A stretch of DNA of 64,000 bases, taken from assembly GCF_000770585.1 (NCBI RefSeq), contig NZ_JNCF01000006.1:24856-88855 (forward strand). Reading direction: 5' to 3'. The number at the start of each line of letters is the position of its first letter. Position 1 is the first letter of the stretch. The notes beneath the pieces were generated by a model, which was given only the letters and a program-made list of their open reading frames with translations, searched no databases and was not told the origin of the DNA. The translations under genes and the position numbers were made by a program. The DNA comes from Legionella norrlandica (lineage in GTDB: Bacteria; Pseudomonadota; Gammaproteobacteria; Legionellales; Legionellaceae). Positions 49,636 to 57,976 of the stretch are shown piece after piece.

Positions 49636-50019
49636 TTATTGTAATTTTTTTGCGAGCAGGTCGCGTATTTCAGTAAGTAATTGAATTTCTGGGGTCTGTG
49701 GTTTGGTTTCAGTTTCATCTACTTTTTTTCTTTGAATCAGATTAATCAATTTTACGAACAGGAAAATGGCAAAAGCAACGATAATAAAATCAATGACATT
49801 TTGTAAAAAACTTCCCCACTTGATTTGAGCATCCCCGACGGTAAAACTGAATTTTGCAATATCTATGCCTCCTAATAACAAACCAACAAAAGGCATAATA
49901 ATCCCATCAACTAAAGCGGCTACAATTTTATTAAAAGCTACCCCCATCACAACAGCAACTGCCAAGTCAACCACATTGCCCCGCATAGCAAATTCTTTAA
50001 ATTCCTTCAGAAAGCTCAT
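49636..50019 (-). CDS. mscL: Large-conductance mechanosensitive channel
   Basis: 127 residues. [27 protein letters not shown] is the N-terminal amphipathic helix plus TM1 pore motif. TM2 reads [19 protein letters not shown] and the cytoplasmic bundle ends [12 protein letters not shown]. Opens under membrane tension to release solutes in hypo-osmotic shock. Single-gene unit. Confidence 0.97.
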   Translation of the reverse strand: MSFLKEFKEFAMRGNVVDLAVAVVMGVAFNKIVAALVDGIIMPFVGLLLGGIDIAKFSFTVGDAQIKWGSFLQNVIDFIIVAFAIFLFVKLINLIQRKKVDETETKPQTPEIQLLTEIRDLLAKKLQ

Positions 50020-50171
50020 CAGACATCCTTATCTTGATTACGATTTGCAATTAAAGAAATACTGTCTCAGAATTCTACCAGCTTTTCAATTACAAACCGT
50101 CCTGAAGCAGTGGAGATTTATCATATAATGTAATGCAATTTCTAAGACAAGGATTGAGAAGTACATTTTGA

Positions 50172-51614
50172 TTATGCCTCTGCCAGCTCTACTCCGCTTC
50201 TTAAATACATATCATCAAAACGCTTAATATCATCTTCCCCGAGGTAAGCGCCACTTTGTACTTCAATAACAAACAATGGTTCTTGGGTAGGATTACTTAA
50301 ACGGTGCAAGGTGTTTTGTGGGATATAAGTGGAGCGGTTTTTAGATAACCGGAAGGTGTTGTTGCCATTAACTACTTCTGCTTCACCAGCAACAACCACC
50401 CAATGTTCTGCACGATGTTGGTGCGTCTGTAAAGAGAGCTTTGCCCCCGCTTTAACCATAAGGCGCTTTACTTTAAAAGAAGCTCCTTCCGCGAGTACTT
50501 CATAATATCCCCAAGGTCTCGGTACTCTCTGGTGATCTTGAGTTAAGTGAAGATGATCTTTGCGTAAGGAACTCACCAAATCTTTAACTTGTTGTGAATA
50601 GCGCTTATCAGCTACTAATACGGCGTCACTAGTGGCTACTATGATTTGATCCTGGATTCCCACTGTGGTTACTAATAAATGCTCACTATTAATCAGGCAA
50701 TTACGACTATCTTGGGCGATGACATTTCCAACCAAAGTATTTCCATGCTCATCTTGTTTATTGGCATCAGCAACTGCAGTCCAACAACCCAAATCACTCC
50801 ATGGCATGGAGAGTGGGATTACGACGGCTTTATCAGTTTTTTCCATTATGGCATAGTCTATGGACTCTTCTTTACATTGTGAAAAGTAATCCAAATCAAG
50901 ACGTAAAAAATCATGGTGATGCTGAGCATGGCTTAGTGCTTGTTTACTAAATTGAAAGATTTGGGCTTCAAATCGTTTTAACTCCTCAAGATAGACTCCT
51001 GCTCGACAAATAAACATTCCACTATTCCAGAAATAATTACCATTACTGATAAATTGGGCAGCAGTTTGAGAGTCTGGTTTTTCTCTAAAACTTACAACTT
51101 GTTTTACCTCGTTAGTTAGGGATCTGCCTCCTTCTATATACCCATATCCGGTTTTGGGGCTATCCGGTTTTATGCCAAAGGTCACTATTGCGTTGTTTTG
51201 TAAAGCAAATTGTCCACCGGTTAGCATGGCGTTTAGCCAAATGTCATCATCCGATATCCAATGATCAGAAGGTAAAACCAGCATTACAGCATCTTCTCCT
51301 GCAGTATTGGCTAAAAAATGAGCCGCACTAGCAATTGCAGGGGCTGTGTTGCGTGCGCAAGGCTCAAGTAAATAAGTAGTTTGTGCCTTGAAATTTTGTA
51401 ATTGATCCTGGCAAATAAAATAATGAGCATCATTACTGACTATAATAGTTTGGCTGCTTGGCAATCTTATTGTCCTGTTCATAGTTTGTTGAATTAGGGA
51501 CAATTCGCCATTTAATTTTAAAAATTGTTTGGGAAAATTCTGCCGGGATAATGGCCATAATCTAGTGCCAGAGCCTCCCGCTAGGATTATTGGAAAAAGG
51601 GTAGTCGTCATCAC
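50172..51614 (-). CDS. manC: Mannose-1-phosphate guanylyltransferase / mannose-6-phosphate isomerase
   Basis: 480 residues, type II bifunctional PMI-GMP. N-terminal [22 protein letters not shown] is the pyrophosphorylase signature, with FREKPD and ESIDYAIMEK. The C-terminal cupin (about 350-470) has PRPWGYYEVL, QTHQHRAEHWVVVAGEA and IPQNTLHRLSNP metal-binding motifs. It makes GDP-mannose for LPS or capsule. It lies 30 kb from the glycan locus, so it is probably a general supplier. Confidence 0.95.
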   Translation of the reverse strand: MMTTTLFPIILAGGSGTRLWPLSRQNFPKQFLKLNGELSLIQQTMNRTIRLPSSQTIIVSNDAHYFICQDQLQNFKAQTTYLLEPCARNTAPAIASAAHFLANTAGEDAVMLVLPSDHWISDDDIWLNAMLTGGQFALQNNAIVTFGIKPDSPKTGYGYIEGGRSLTNEVKQVVSFREKPDSQTAAQFISNGNYFWNSGMFICRAGVYLEELKRFEAQIFQFSKQALSHAQHHHDFLRLDLDYFSQCKEESIDYAIMEKTDKAVVIPLSMPWSDLGCWTAVADANKQDEHGNTLVGNVIAQDSRNCLINSEHLLVTTVGIQDQIIVATSDAVLVADKRYSQQVKDLVSSLRKDHLHLTQDHQRVPRPWGYYEVLAEGASFKVKRLMVKAGAKLSLQTHQHRAEHWVVVAGEAEVVNGNNTFRLSKNRSTYIPQNTLHRLSNPTQEPLFVIEVQSGAYLGEDDIKRFDDMYLRSGVELAEA

Positions 51615-51699
51615 ATTCCATATTGTGGCATAATTGCACTACATTTTAGCAGGAATTCCAGAGCAAGCAATTGTTCACTTTATTTTTGAGGTTTGCATC

Positions 51700-52386
51700 A
51701 TGAAAAAAGCGATAGTATTACTTTCCGGGGGCTTGGATTCAACTACCTGTTTGGCTTTGGCCAAATCTCAAGGTTTTGCTTGTTATGCATTGAGTTTTTC
51801 ATACGGTCAGCGACATTCTACAGAGTTATTCGCTTCAACTCGTATTGCGAAACGCATGGGGGTGGTTGAGCATAAAATTGTTACCTTGGATCTCACTGCT
51901 TTTGGTGGCTCGGCTTTGACTGACTCAGCTATTGAAGTGCCTCAATTTAGAGAGAGCGCTGAAATTCCTGTGACTTACGTTCCAGCTCGAAATACCATAT
52001 TTTTAGCAATAGCTTTAGGATACGCAGAGTCTATTGATGCCAGGGATATTTTTATTGGAGCGAGTTCAGTTGATTATTCACATTATCCCGATTGTCGTCC
52101 TGAGTTTATCCAAGTATTCCAGACGTTGGCCAATTTGGCGACTAAAGCTGGAATAGAGGGCGATGAATTTACAATTCAGGCTCCTTTGCAACATCTTAGT
52201 AAAGCTCAAACAATTCAATTAGGCCAAGAGTTAGGCGTTGATTACAGCTTAACTATTTCCTGCTACCAAGCTAATGATGCTGGAGAAGCCTGTGGTCAAT
52301 GCGATAGTTGCGCCTTTAGAAAACGAGGGTTTCAAAGTGCCGGAGTCGCTGATCCCACTCTATATCAAAAGCATGTCCATATTTAA
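51700..52386 (+). CDS. queC: 7-cyano-7-deazaguanine synthase
   Basis: 228 residues from ATG at 51700 (an upstream in-frame start at 51634 lacks support). [16 protein letters not shown] is the PP-loop, with [26 protein letters not shown] and four C-terminal zinc cysteines (SCY...[11 protein letters not shown]). Makes preQ0 from CDG for queuosine tRNA modification. Divergent from manC. Confidence 0.96.
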   Translation: MKKAIVLLSGGLDSTTCLALAKSQGFACYALSFSYGQRHSTELFASTRIAKRMGVVEHKIVTLDLTAFGGSALTDSAIEVPQFRESAEIPVTYVPARNTIFLAIALGYAESIDARDIFIGASSVDYSHYPDCRPEFIQVFQTLANLATKAGIEGDEFTIQAPLQHLSKAQTIQLGQELGVDYSLTISCYQANDAGEACGQCDSCAFRKRGFQSAGVADPTLYQKHVHI

Positions 52387-52441
52387 CCCATAAAGTTAAA
52401 TTAATGATATAATCTCCGCTATTTTAGTTTGGAGTCTGAAG

Positions 52442-52999
52442 ATGTGGGATAAAATTAAAGAATGGTTCAAACGAAATAAAAGTTATTTGACAGCACTTTT
52501 TCTTGGTTCAGTTATTATAGGGGGAAGCGTTGCTCTTTTAGCCTTTTTCTGTCCTCCTGTCTTGGCAGCCTTTGCTGGAATAAGCATTTTTGGTGTGGCT
52601 CCTTTGGCTTTTTTAACTGCCTTATCAGTCCCTCTTGCAGCAATAGTCCTTGGCGGTATTATTACTGGAATTGCTTTTGGGGCTATTTTAGGGGGGATGG
52701 TGGTATGGAAACAGCTAATTAGCATTGGTAAGCATGTTTATTCTTATTTTGAGAATAATAGTAATCTTGATCTTCCAGTAATGGATGAGCAACAAACTTA
52801 TCATTATCTAATGAATCATTTGGAAGCGGAACACTCAGAATCGTTTGATGAAGACGATGACGAATCTTATGATTATAGTTCTGATTCCCCAGAAGAAGTT
52901 AAATCCACTCTGTGGACTATTTTTAAGGACTCGTATCCTCATAGTACCACGAAGATACAACGAGAGGATCCAGAATCTCAGCTGCGTAGAATTCGTTGA
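52442..52999 (+). CDS. Hydrophobic-hairpin protein with acidic tail, unknown
   Basis: 185 residues. A short basic start (KIKEWFKRNKSYL) leads to a hydrophobic block from about residue 17 to 95 (ALFLGSVIIGGSVALLAFF, VLAAFAGISIFGVAPLAFL, AIVLGGIITGIAFGAILGG), probably three membrane segments. The tail is acidic (SFDEDDDESYDYSSDSPEE). TTGGAGT lies shortly before the ATG. No family recognised. Shares the TTGGAGT leader and overall plan with the next gene, suggesting related lineage-specific membrane proteins. Confidence 0.55.
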   Translation: MWDKIKEWFKRNKSYLTALFLGSVIIGGSVALLAFFCPPVLAAFAGISIFGVAPLAFLTALSVPLAAIVLGGIITGIAFGAILGGMVVWKQLISIGKHVYSYFENNSNLDLPVMDEQQTYHYLMNHLEAEHSESFDEDDDESYDYSSDSPEEVKSTLWTIFKDSYPHSTTKIQREDPESQLRRIR

Positions 53000-53222
53000 T
53001 AATCCTACTATTTTTTCAATCGAAATCTTGATTTTACGCATTTCGTAACTCAAAAATCAAGGCTGCTCAATTCGAGATTTTTAATGCGAAAATTCATCTT
53101 ATTGGAATGACGATAAAAAGAGTTTACTTTACACTTTTGTTACAACATATTGCGCACTTTTGATTCACATTTGATAATCGGATTGCTACAATCCGTTCGG
53201 ATTTATAACCTTGGAGTAAAAC

Positions 53223-53951
53223 ATGACATTTAAACAATTTGCAACGGGCGTATTTTATTTGCCAGCAACAGTGTTTTCTGGTTTAACTAACCTATTTTTA
53301 GGTTCTTATGCCAAAGACAAACGAGGCAACTACATTACTGATGACGAAGGGAACTATGTTAAATACCGTGGCTTGATTAGTTTGACTTTAGATGCTGTTA
53401 AATACGTAGGAACAAGCATAGCTAATTTCATTTCTAATCACAAAAAAGCCATCGCTGTTGCATTTTGGGCTTCTTTAGTGGTTGCCGGAGCTGCTGCTCT
53501 AACTGTTGCTTTCTGGCCTGCTGCTTTAGCTGCTGTAGCTAATTTCACTGTTTTAGGCTTTTCTATTGCAGCTTTAGTTGGCACTGGTTATGCTGCTCAA
53601 GTAGCTGCAACTGCAGGTGTTGCTGCTGTTGTAACAAGCGCTGCTGTTTATGCTGGTGCTGCTGTTATTAATGCGGTTAAATCGCTAGTTGGTTTCTGTG
53701 CTGGTCTTCGCAGTAAAGCGTCATCAAACAAAGTAGATTTTGAACCTGCTAACGATGATGAAATTGAATTTGACGTTAAGAAGAATCCATTAAGTGGTTT
53801 AAATGGTCCTAAAGTTGACTCTTCATTAGCGCGTTCTAGTTCTGCAGATGAAGAGCCAAAACACACTACTTCAGTATTTGCAGAGCCTAAGAAGTCTGTT
53901 CCTGCTCCTGTCGCTTCAGAGGAAGCAAAGACTAGTATATCAATGAACTAA
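53223..53951 (+). CDS. Ala-rich membrane protein with Ser-rich tail, unknown
   Basis: 242 residues. Amphipathic N-terminus (FKQFATGVFYLPATVFSG), a KDKRGNYITDDEGNYVKYRG turn, then a strongly hydrophobic Ala/Val block (about 77-165) with three to four possible helices. The tail (DEIEFDVKKNPLSG... SSSADEEPKHTTSVF) is polar and unstructured, as in many Dot/Icm substrates, but no known effector domain is visible. TTGGAGT precedes the ATG, and a terminator follows at once. Confidence 0.55.
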   Translation: MTFKQFATGVFYLPATVFSGLTNLFLGSYAKDKRGNYITDDEGNYVKYRGLISLTLDAVKYVGTSIANFISNHKKAIAVAFWASLVVAGAAALTVAFWPAALAAVANFTVLGFSIAALVGTGYAAQVAATAGVAAVVTSAAVYAGAAVINAVKSLVGFCAGLRSKASSNKVDFEPANDDEIEFDVKKNPLSGLNGPKVDSSLARSSSADEEPKHTTSVFAEPKKSVPAPVASEEAKTSISMN

Positions 53952-53972
53952 TCTTTGTTCTGATTATTTAAT

Positions 53973-53999
53973 AAAAATGCGGCTTATGCCGCGTTTTTA
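53973..53999. terminator. Bidirectional rho-independent terminator
   Basis: AAAAATGCGGC, a TTAT loop and GCCGCGTTTTT form a GC-rich stem flanked by A5 and T5, between a plus-strand gene and convergent ubiX. Confidence 0.9.
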
Positions 54000-54566
54000 T
54001 TCCTCTCCCCATCTTTTTACCAACCCACAGTCCAAATCAAATAAATCCAAAACCCGTCCAACTGTGTCATTGATTAAATCATCTATGCTTTGGGGGTGAT
54101 TATAAAAAGCTGGAACTGGTGGACAAATAATACCACCCATTTGAGTAATGTTGACCATGTTATTCAAGTGGCCAAGATGTAGAGGGCTTTCTCTTGGTAG
54201 TAAAACGAGTTTCCTGCGCTCTTTCAGTACGACGTCTGCTGCTCGAGTTAATAGATTACTACTGATTCCATGAGCAATTTCACCTAAGGTTTTCATAGAA
54301 CAAGGTGCAATAACCATTCCCATGGTTTTGAATGATCCACTAGCAATAGAAGCAGTAAAATCCGTACAGGGATGATAGACATTAGCTAAAGCTTTGAGTT
54401 CTGACATACTGATTTGTGTCTCATAGGCTCGTGTCAATTGGCCTGCTTTGCTGATCACTAAATGAGTTTCGATAGGTAGTTTTTGCAATACTTCCAGGAG
54501 TCTGATGCCATAGATAATACCTGAAGAACCACTAATACCTATAATTAGCCTTGGATTATTCATCAT
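53997..54566 (-). CDS. ubiX: Flavin prenyltransferase UbiX
   Basis: 189 residues. IIGISGSSGIIYGIRLLEVL, VIAPCSMKTLGEIAHGIS, ADVVLKERRKLVLLPRE and GGIICPPVPAFY are the UbiX/Pad1 flavoprotein motifs. Makes prenylated FMN for the UbiD decarboxylase in ubiquinone synthesis. UbiD is not in the window. The last codons run into the terminator stem. Confidence 0.95.
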   Translation of the reverse strand: MMNNPRLIIGISGSSGIIYGIRLLEVLQKLPIETHLVISKAGQLTRAYETQISMSELKALANVYHPCTDFTASIASGSFKTMGMVIAPCSMKTLGEIAHGISSNLLTRAADVVLKERRKLVLLPRESPLHLGHLNNMVNITQMGGIICPPVPAFYNHPQSIDDLINDTVGRVLDLFDLDCGLVKRWGEE

Positions 54567-54777
54567 GAGCTTTCATTTACTTGAATTATAGTTAGATATT
54601 AGCAAATTATAATGAAAGAGACAGAGGAAATGTCAACATACGCTATAGTGCTTATACTAAAATTAGTCATATAATTAACATCACTTGCCATTTATACTGT
54701 TTTCTTAGATTTTATTTTAAACGACGGAAATTATTTCAAATGACATTAATAGCGTGGAAAAGAAAAGTGGATTTTTT

Positions 54778-55562
54778 ATGAAGATGGATGATTTTCGCTA
54801 TATGCGTCGGGGGAGGCATCTCCGTGAGTTAGCAGCAGAAGAAGCAAAGCTTCTTGCGCCCATAAATCAACAAGGTACCAGGAAAGAGCGTGCATTGTTA
54901 GTGTTACATGGTTCTCTTCTTCACCCGCCGTTTATAGATATTTAATTCCAAAATTAAAAAACTACGACGCAATTCTCTGTCCTGTATTAGCGGGGCATGC
55001 AGAAAGCATAGAGGCCTTTTCTAACTCTAAAGCTGCCGATTGGTTGCTATCAGCCCAAAATGCTTGTGAAACTTTAGTTAATCAATATCAAAAAGTTGAT
55101 ATTTTAGGATTATCTTTAGGTGGATTATTGGCCTGTAAATTAAGCCAATCCTTTGCGATTAATCATCTTTTTCTTTTGGCTCCTGCATTGAGATTGCACT
55201 TACGAATAAATGCCATGCTCAAATTAGCTCAAATACTTAAATGTCTTGGCTTCCATCATCTTCGTAATGCAGCGGGTAATCTTATAACTAAGGAACGTGC
55301 TGAAATTGCCTATAGAAAGCTCCCTATTTCTACGATAATTGAAATGCTTAATCTTGCTCGGCAACATGAATGGGTACCACCTGATTGTCCTGTGGATCTT
55401 TTTCTAGGAGTTCATGATCAAGTAGTTGCCTCCGAACAAGTAGAACAACTATTTTACAATTTACCTAATGTGAACATACATTGGTTAAAGAATTCTGCTC
55501 ACGTACTACCTTTGGATAACGATCTTGATGAAATCATTAATTGTATTAATGAAAGTAAATAA
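54778..55562 (+). CDS. Alpha/beta hydrolase (frameshifted)
   Basis: The first frame (ATG 54778, GTGGA upstream) reads ALLVLHG then runs into a TAA; the second resumes in another frame. Adding one T at TT 54912-54913 gives VLHGFSSSPAVYRYLIP and 261 residues. HG oxyanion region, nucleophile GLSLGG, acid DLFLGVHDQVV and histidine in NSAHVLPLDND fit an esterase/carboxylesterase of the Est30 type. A short-chain or lipid esterase in the cytoplasm is plausible; the substrate is unknown. Confidence 0.75.
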
Positions 55563-55620
55563 TCAATGACTCTTGCTTCATTGTATAGTATTTTCTCTTT
55601 TATATTTTAAGTATAAAGCT

Positions 55621-55644
55621 ACCCCGAGAACTTGTTCCCGGGGT
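55621..55644. terminator. Hairpin between convergent genes
   Basis: ACCCCG and CGGGGT with inner GAA/TTC pairing around a short loop lie between the hydrolase and the DUF2807 gene. There is no strong T-tract, so termination is a guess. Confidence 0.45.
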
Positions 55645-55659
55645 TCCCAAGACCAATTG

Positions 55660-56619
55660 TTATGGGAATTGCTTATTATATCGATCAAAATCTTTTAGAT
55701 CGGGCTGATTCCAATCACGCATGTCTAATACAGAGCCATTAAATGCCATAAAATCAGCACGAGTTTTCGATAAATTATAATAATAAATATCACTAGCATC
55801 TGTTGCTAGAGTACTTTGGTGATTGACAGCAGAAATTTCAGCCATTGATTTATCATGAGTTTTTACAAAGCTGCGTTGTGCCCTTAGGTATTTTCCTTTA
55901 AATTGAGCAAATCCCCATAATTCAACATCAAGTTTATTAACAATGCCCGCCAACTGAATTTTTGCTTCTTTCTTTGCTCGAATTGTTAAAGTATCGCTCT
56001 TTATCCAATATAAACTTAACATACCCTTGCCGTATATCTTCAGTGAGCTGAGATTAACAACTCCTGATATTCCTACTTTAGGATCTCCTTTTAAAACAAT
56101 TTGCAAATTTCTGCTGGATACTCCACTGATTTGAGTAACACCATTACCTACTGCTACCAATCTTTGTAGACCTATCGAGCCACCGAGTGAGGTAGTTCCT
56201 TCATTAGCAATATACAAGTCTAAATAGCTGGTGTGCAAATTATTTCCTGTTATAACCCCTGCTCCTTCATAACGGAAGCGATTTAAAAATGTGCTTCTAA
56301 TATCAACATTAACCGTACCATAATCTGGATATCCTGCTCCTAAAGATACGTACAAGGTATTATTCTTAACTATTGTGCTCACTTGGGTTAAATCTCTTGG
56401 ATCCCCTCGTAACATAACGGCTGGTTTTTTATATCCGGTATGTAAAGTAACATTCAGTCTTCCTTGTACTACTACTTGGTTAAATGAAGATACTTGTCTG
56501 AATTGATTTGTGCGCGTACTTGGATTTTTAACTTCAACCGGAGGTAATTGCGGTTTATGGTGAGCACAATTTGCTAATAAAAAGATAACTAAACTCAATA
56601 AGTAGCACCGCTTTAGCAT
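55660..56619 (-). CDS. DUF2807 (GIN domain) lipoprotein
   Basis: 319 residues. A lipobox-type signal (LVIFLLANC, cysteine at about 17) suggests lipidation. The body shows the repetitive beta-helix strands of DUF2807 (FNQVVVQGRLNVTLHTG, DLYIANEGTTSLGGSI, ITGNNL, GISGVVNLSSL), often called putative auto-transporter adhesin or head GIN domain. ATG at 56619 is preferred, since GAGGG sits nine bases before it; ATG at 56628 is too close. Probably an envelope protein; the role is unknown. Confidence 0.75.
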   Translation of the reverse strand: MLKRCYLLSLVIFLLANCAHHKPQLPPVEVKNPSTRTNQFRQVSSFNQVVVQGRLNVTLHTGYKKPAVMLRGDPRDLTQVSTIVKNNTLYVSLGAGYPDYGTVNVDIRSTFLNRFRYEGAGVITGNNLHTSYLDLYIANEGTTSLGGSIGLQRLVAVGNGVTQISGVSSRNLQIVLKGDPKVGISGVVNLSSLKIYGKGMLSLYWIKSDTLTIRAKKEAKIQLAGIVNKLDVELWGFAQFKGKYLRAQRSFVKTHDKSMAEISAVNHQSTLATDASDIYYYNLSKTRADFMAFNGSVLDMRDWNQPDLKDFDRYNKQFP

Positions 56620-56756
56620 AATCTTCATCCCTCTATCAATAATCTCTCTACATTAGAGGAAGTTTTCACAATGTGCAAGGCGGTCTCCTTATAAGAAAAT
56701 TTTGCAATATTCTTTTATTCTCTAAAATACCTGTATTTAAATTTTGAAGACAATTA

Positions 56757-57731
56757 TCAGTTGCTACTAAAATCAGAAATGATTATATCTGCACTACAAT
56801 AATCTTGGTGTTTTGAATTACCCGCTTTATCAACCAGAGAGCCTAAAGGTTCATTAAATGGTATTAAAGCAGGTAATTGAATGTAAACATCCACTAAAAT
56901 GTCGTTTTTACAGCTTAGAGTAATTTTACCGGCGTTATTTTCCCCAAATGATCTTTTAATTAATTCTCTCAGCGTCCCCAGCGGTACTGTTTCACCACTA
57001 TGTTTTGTTATGTATTGCCCAAATTCTGTGTCGTTAATTTCAGAGGTCAAGCGTATCGCTAAACTAAAATAATCGTCCATACTTAAAGCTTGACAACTTC
57101 CATGTTTATTCCATTCATGTCGCTCCAAGCAACTTCCATAATGATAGCTTGGCATGAATTTTTTTAAATCTTTATCAACATTAGAAGATAAATTCAGTGG
57201 TGGGTAATCGCAATGGTGCTTTTGAGGACTTACTCCACAATAACCATAATTATTGCCACAAGCTTCTTGATTGGGCCATAAGCCATGCAAGATCAAATGG
57301 TTCGTTTGATAAGATGATTTTGTTAATTTTAAGCACTCGGGTTTACCTATTTCATAACCATAAGTTTCACAAAAACCTGGTTGTGAGCTCAAGGCCAACA
57401 CATAAGCATCAGCCATCCCTGGAGAAAGATCGCAAAATGCAGGGTTTTTCTCAGTGTATTCAATTGTCCCGCAATCAATACTTACCCAACGCAGATTATT
57501 AGGTTCCTGTTGCGAAAATTGGATACGCAACCAGTCAGGCATGGATTTATTTATTTCCTTTAATTGATATTTTTGATTAGGTTGAATTACTAAATTGCCA
57601 GGATTTGACCTGTTATTTTTAGAAAGATATGCAGGACACGATTTTGTAGCTTCGAAAATACCGTTTACAGGAATTGATGCGTTAAGGCTTAAAGAACAAA
57701 AAAGCAAGAGCAGGGTGATTAATTTTGCCAT
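56757..57731 (-). CDS. Secreted ribonuclease T2 family protein
   Basis: 324 residues from ATG at 57731, with AGGATG upstream and a signal peptide (KLITLLLLFCSLSLNA). The first 90 residues resemble an SH3-like module (YLSKNNRSNPGN... YQLKEI). The RNase T2 domain follows with both catalytic motifs: LILHGLWPNQEACG (CAS I) and RHEWNKHGSCQALS (CAS II), and several disulfide cysteines. Cleaves single-stranded RNA via 2',3'-cyclic phosphates. Exported; could degrade host or environmental RNA for nucleotides. Confidence 0.92.
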   Translation of the reverse strand: MAKLITLLLLFCSLSLNASIPVNGIFEATKSCPAYLSKNNRSNPGNLVIQPNQKYQLKEINKSMPDWLRIQFSQQEPNNLRWVSIDCGTIEYTEKNPAFCDLSPGMADAYVLALSSQPGFCETYGYEIGKPECLKLTKSSYQTNHLILHGLWPNQEACGNNYGYCGVSPQKHHCDYPPLNLSSNVDKDLKKFMPSYHYGSCLERHEWNKHGSCQALSMDDYFSLAIRLTSEINDTEFGQYITKHSGETVPLGTLRELIKRSFGENNAGKITLSCKNDILVDVYIQLPALIPFNEPLGSLVDKAGNSKHQDYCSADIIISDFSSN

Positions 57732-57880
57732 AAAGACATCCTTGCTATTGTTTGGTACGCTCATTATACCTAAGTCTGGTATGAATTCCAGATATTATAT
57801 TTTATTAAATTGATTAATAAGGTCTTTTTAGGTCGCTCTCATGAGGAAGTAAGCTTGTGCAAAACAAAATTGTTAAAGCA

Positions 57881-57909
57881 GTCATTACGAAACGACCGTG
57901 AAGCAATCA
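57881..57909. repeat. Short interspersed repeat, diverged copy
   Basis: GTCATTACGAAACGACCGTG then AAGCAATCA resembles the element at 25099-25128 (GTCATTGCGAACGAAGCGAA). It lies between divergent genes. Confidence 0.5.
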
Positions 57910-57976
57910 TAATGGGCTTAATAATTTCTTAACTTTGATTTGTTATAGTACTTTTTTAAACTTATTAAATATTATT

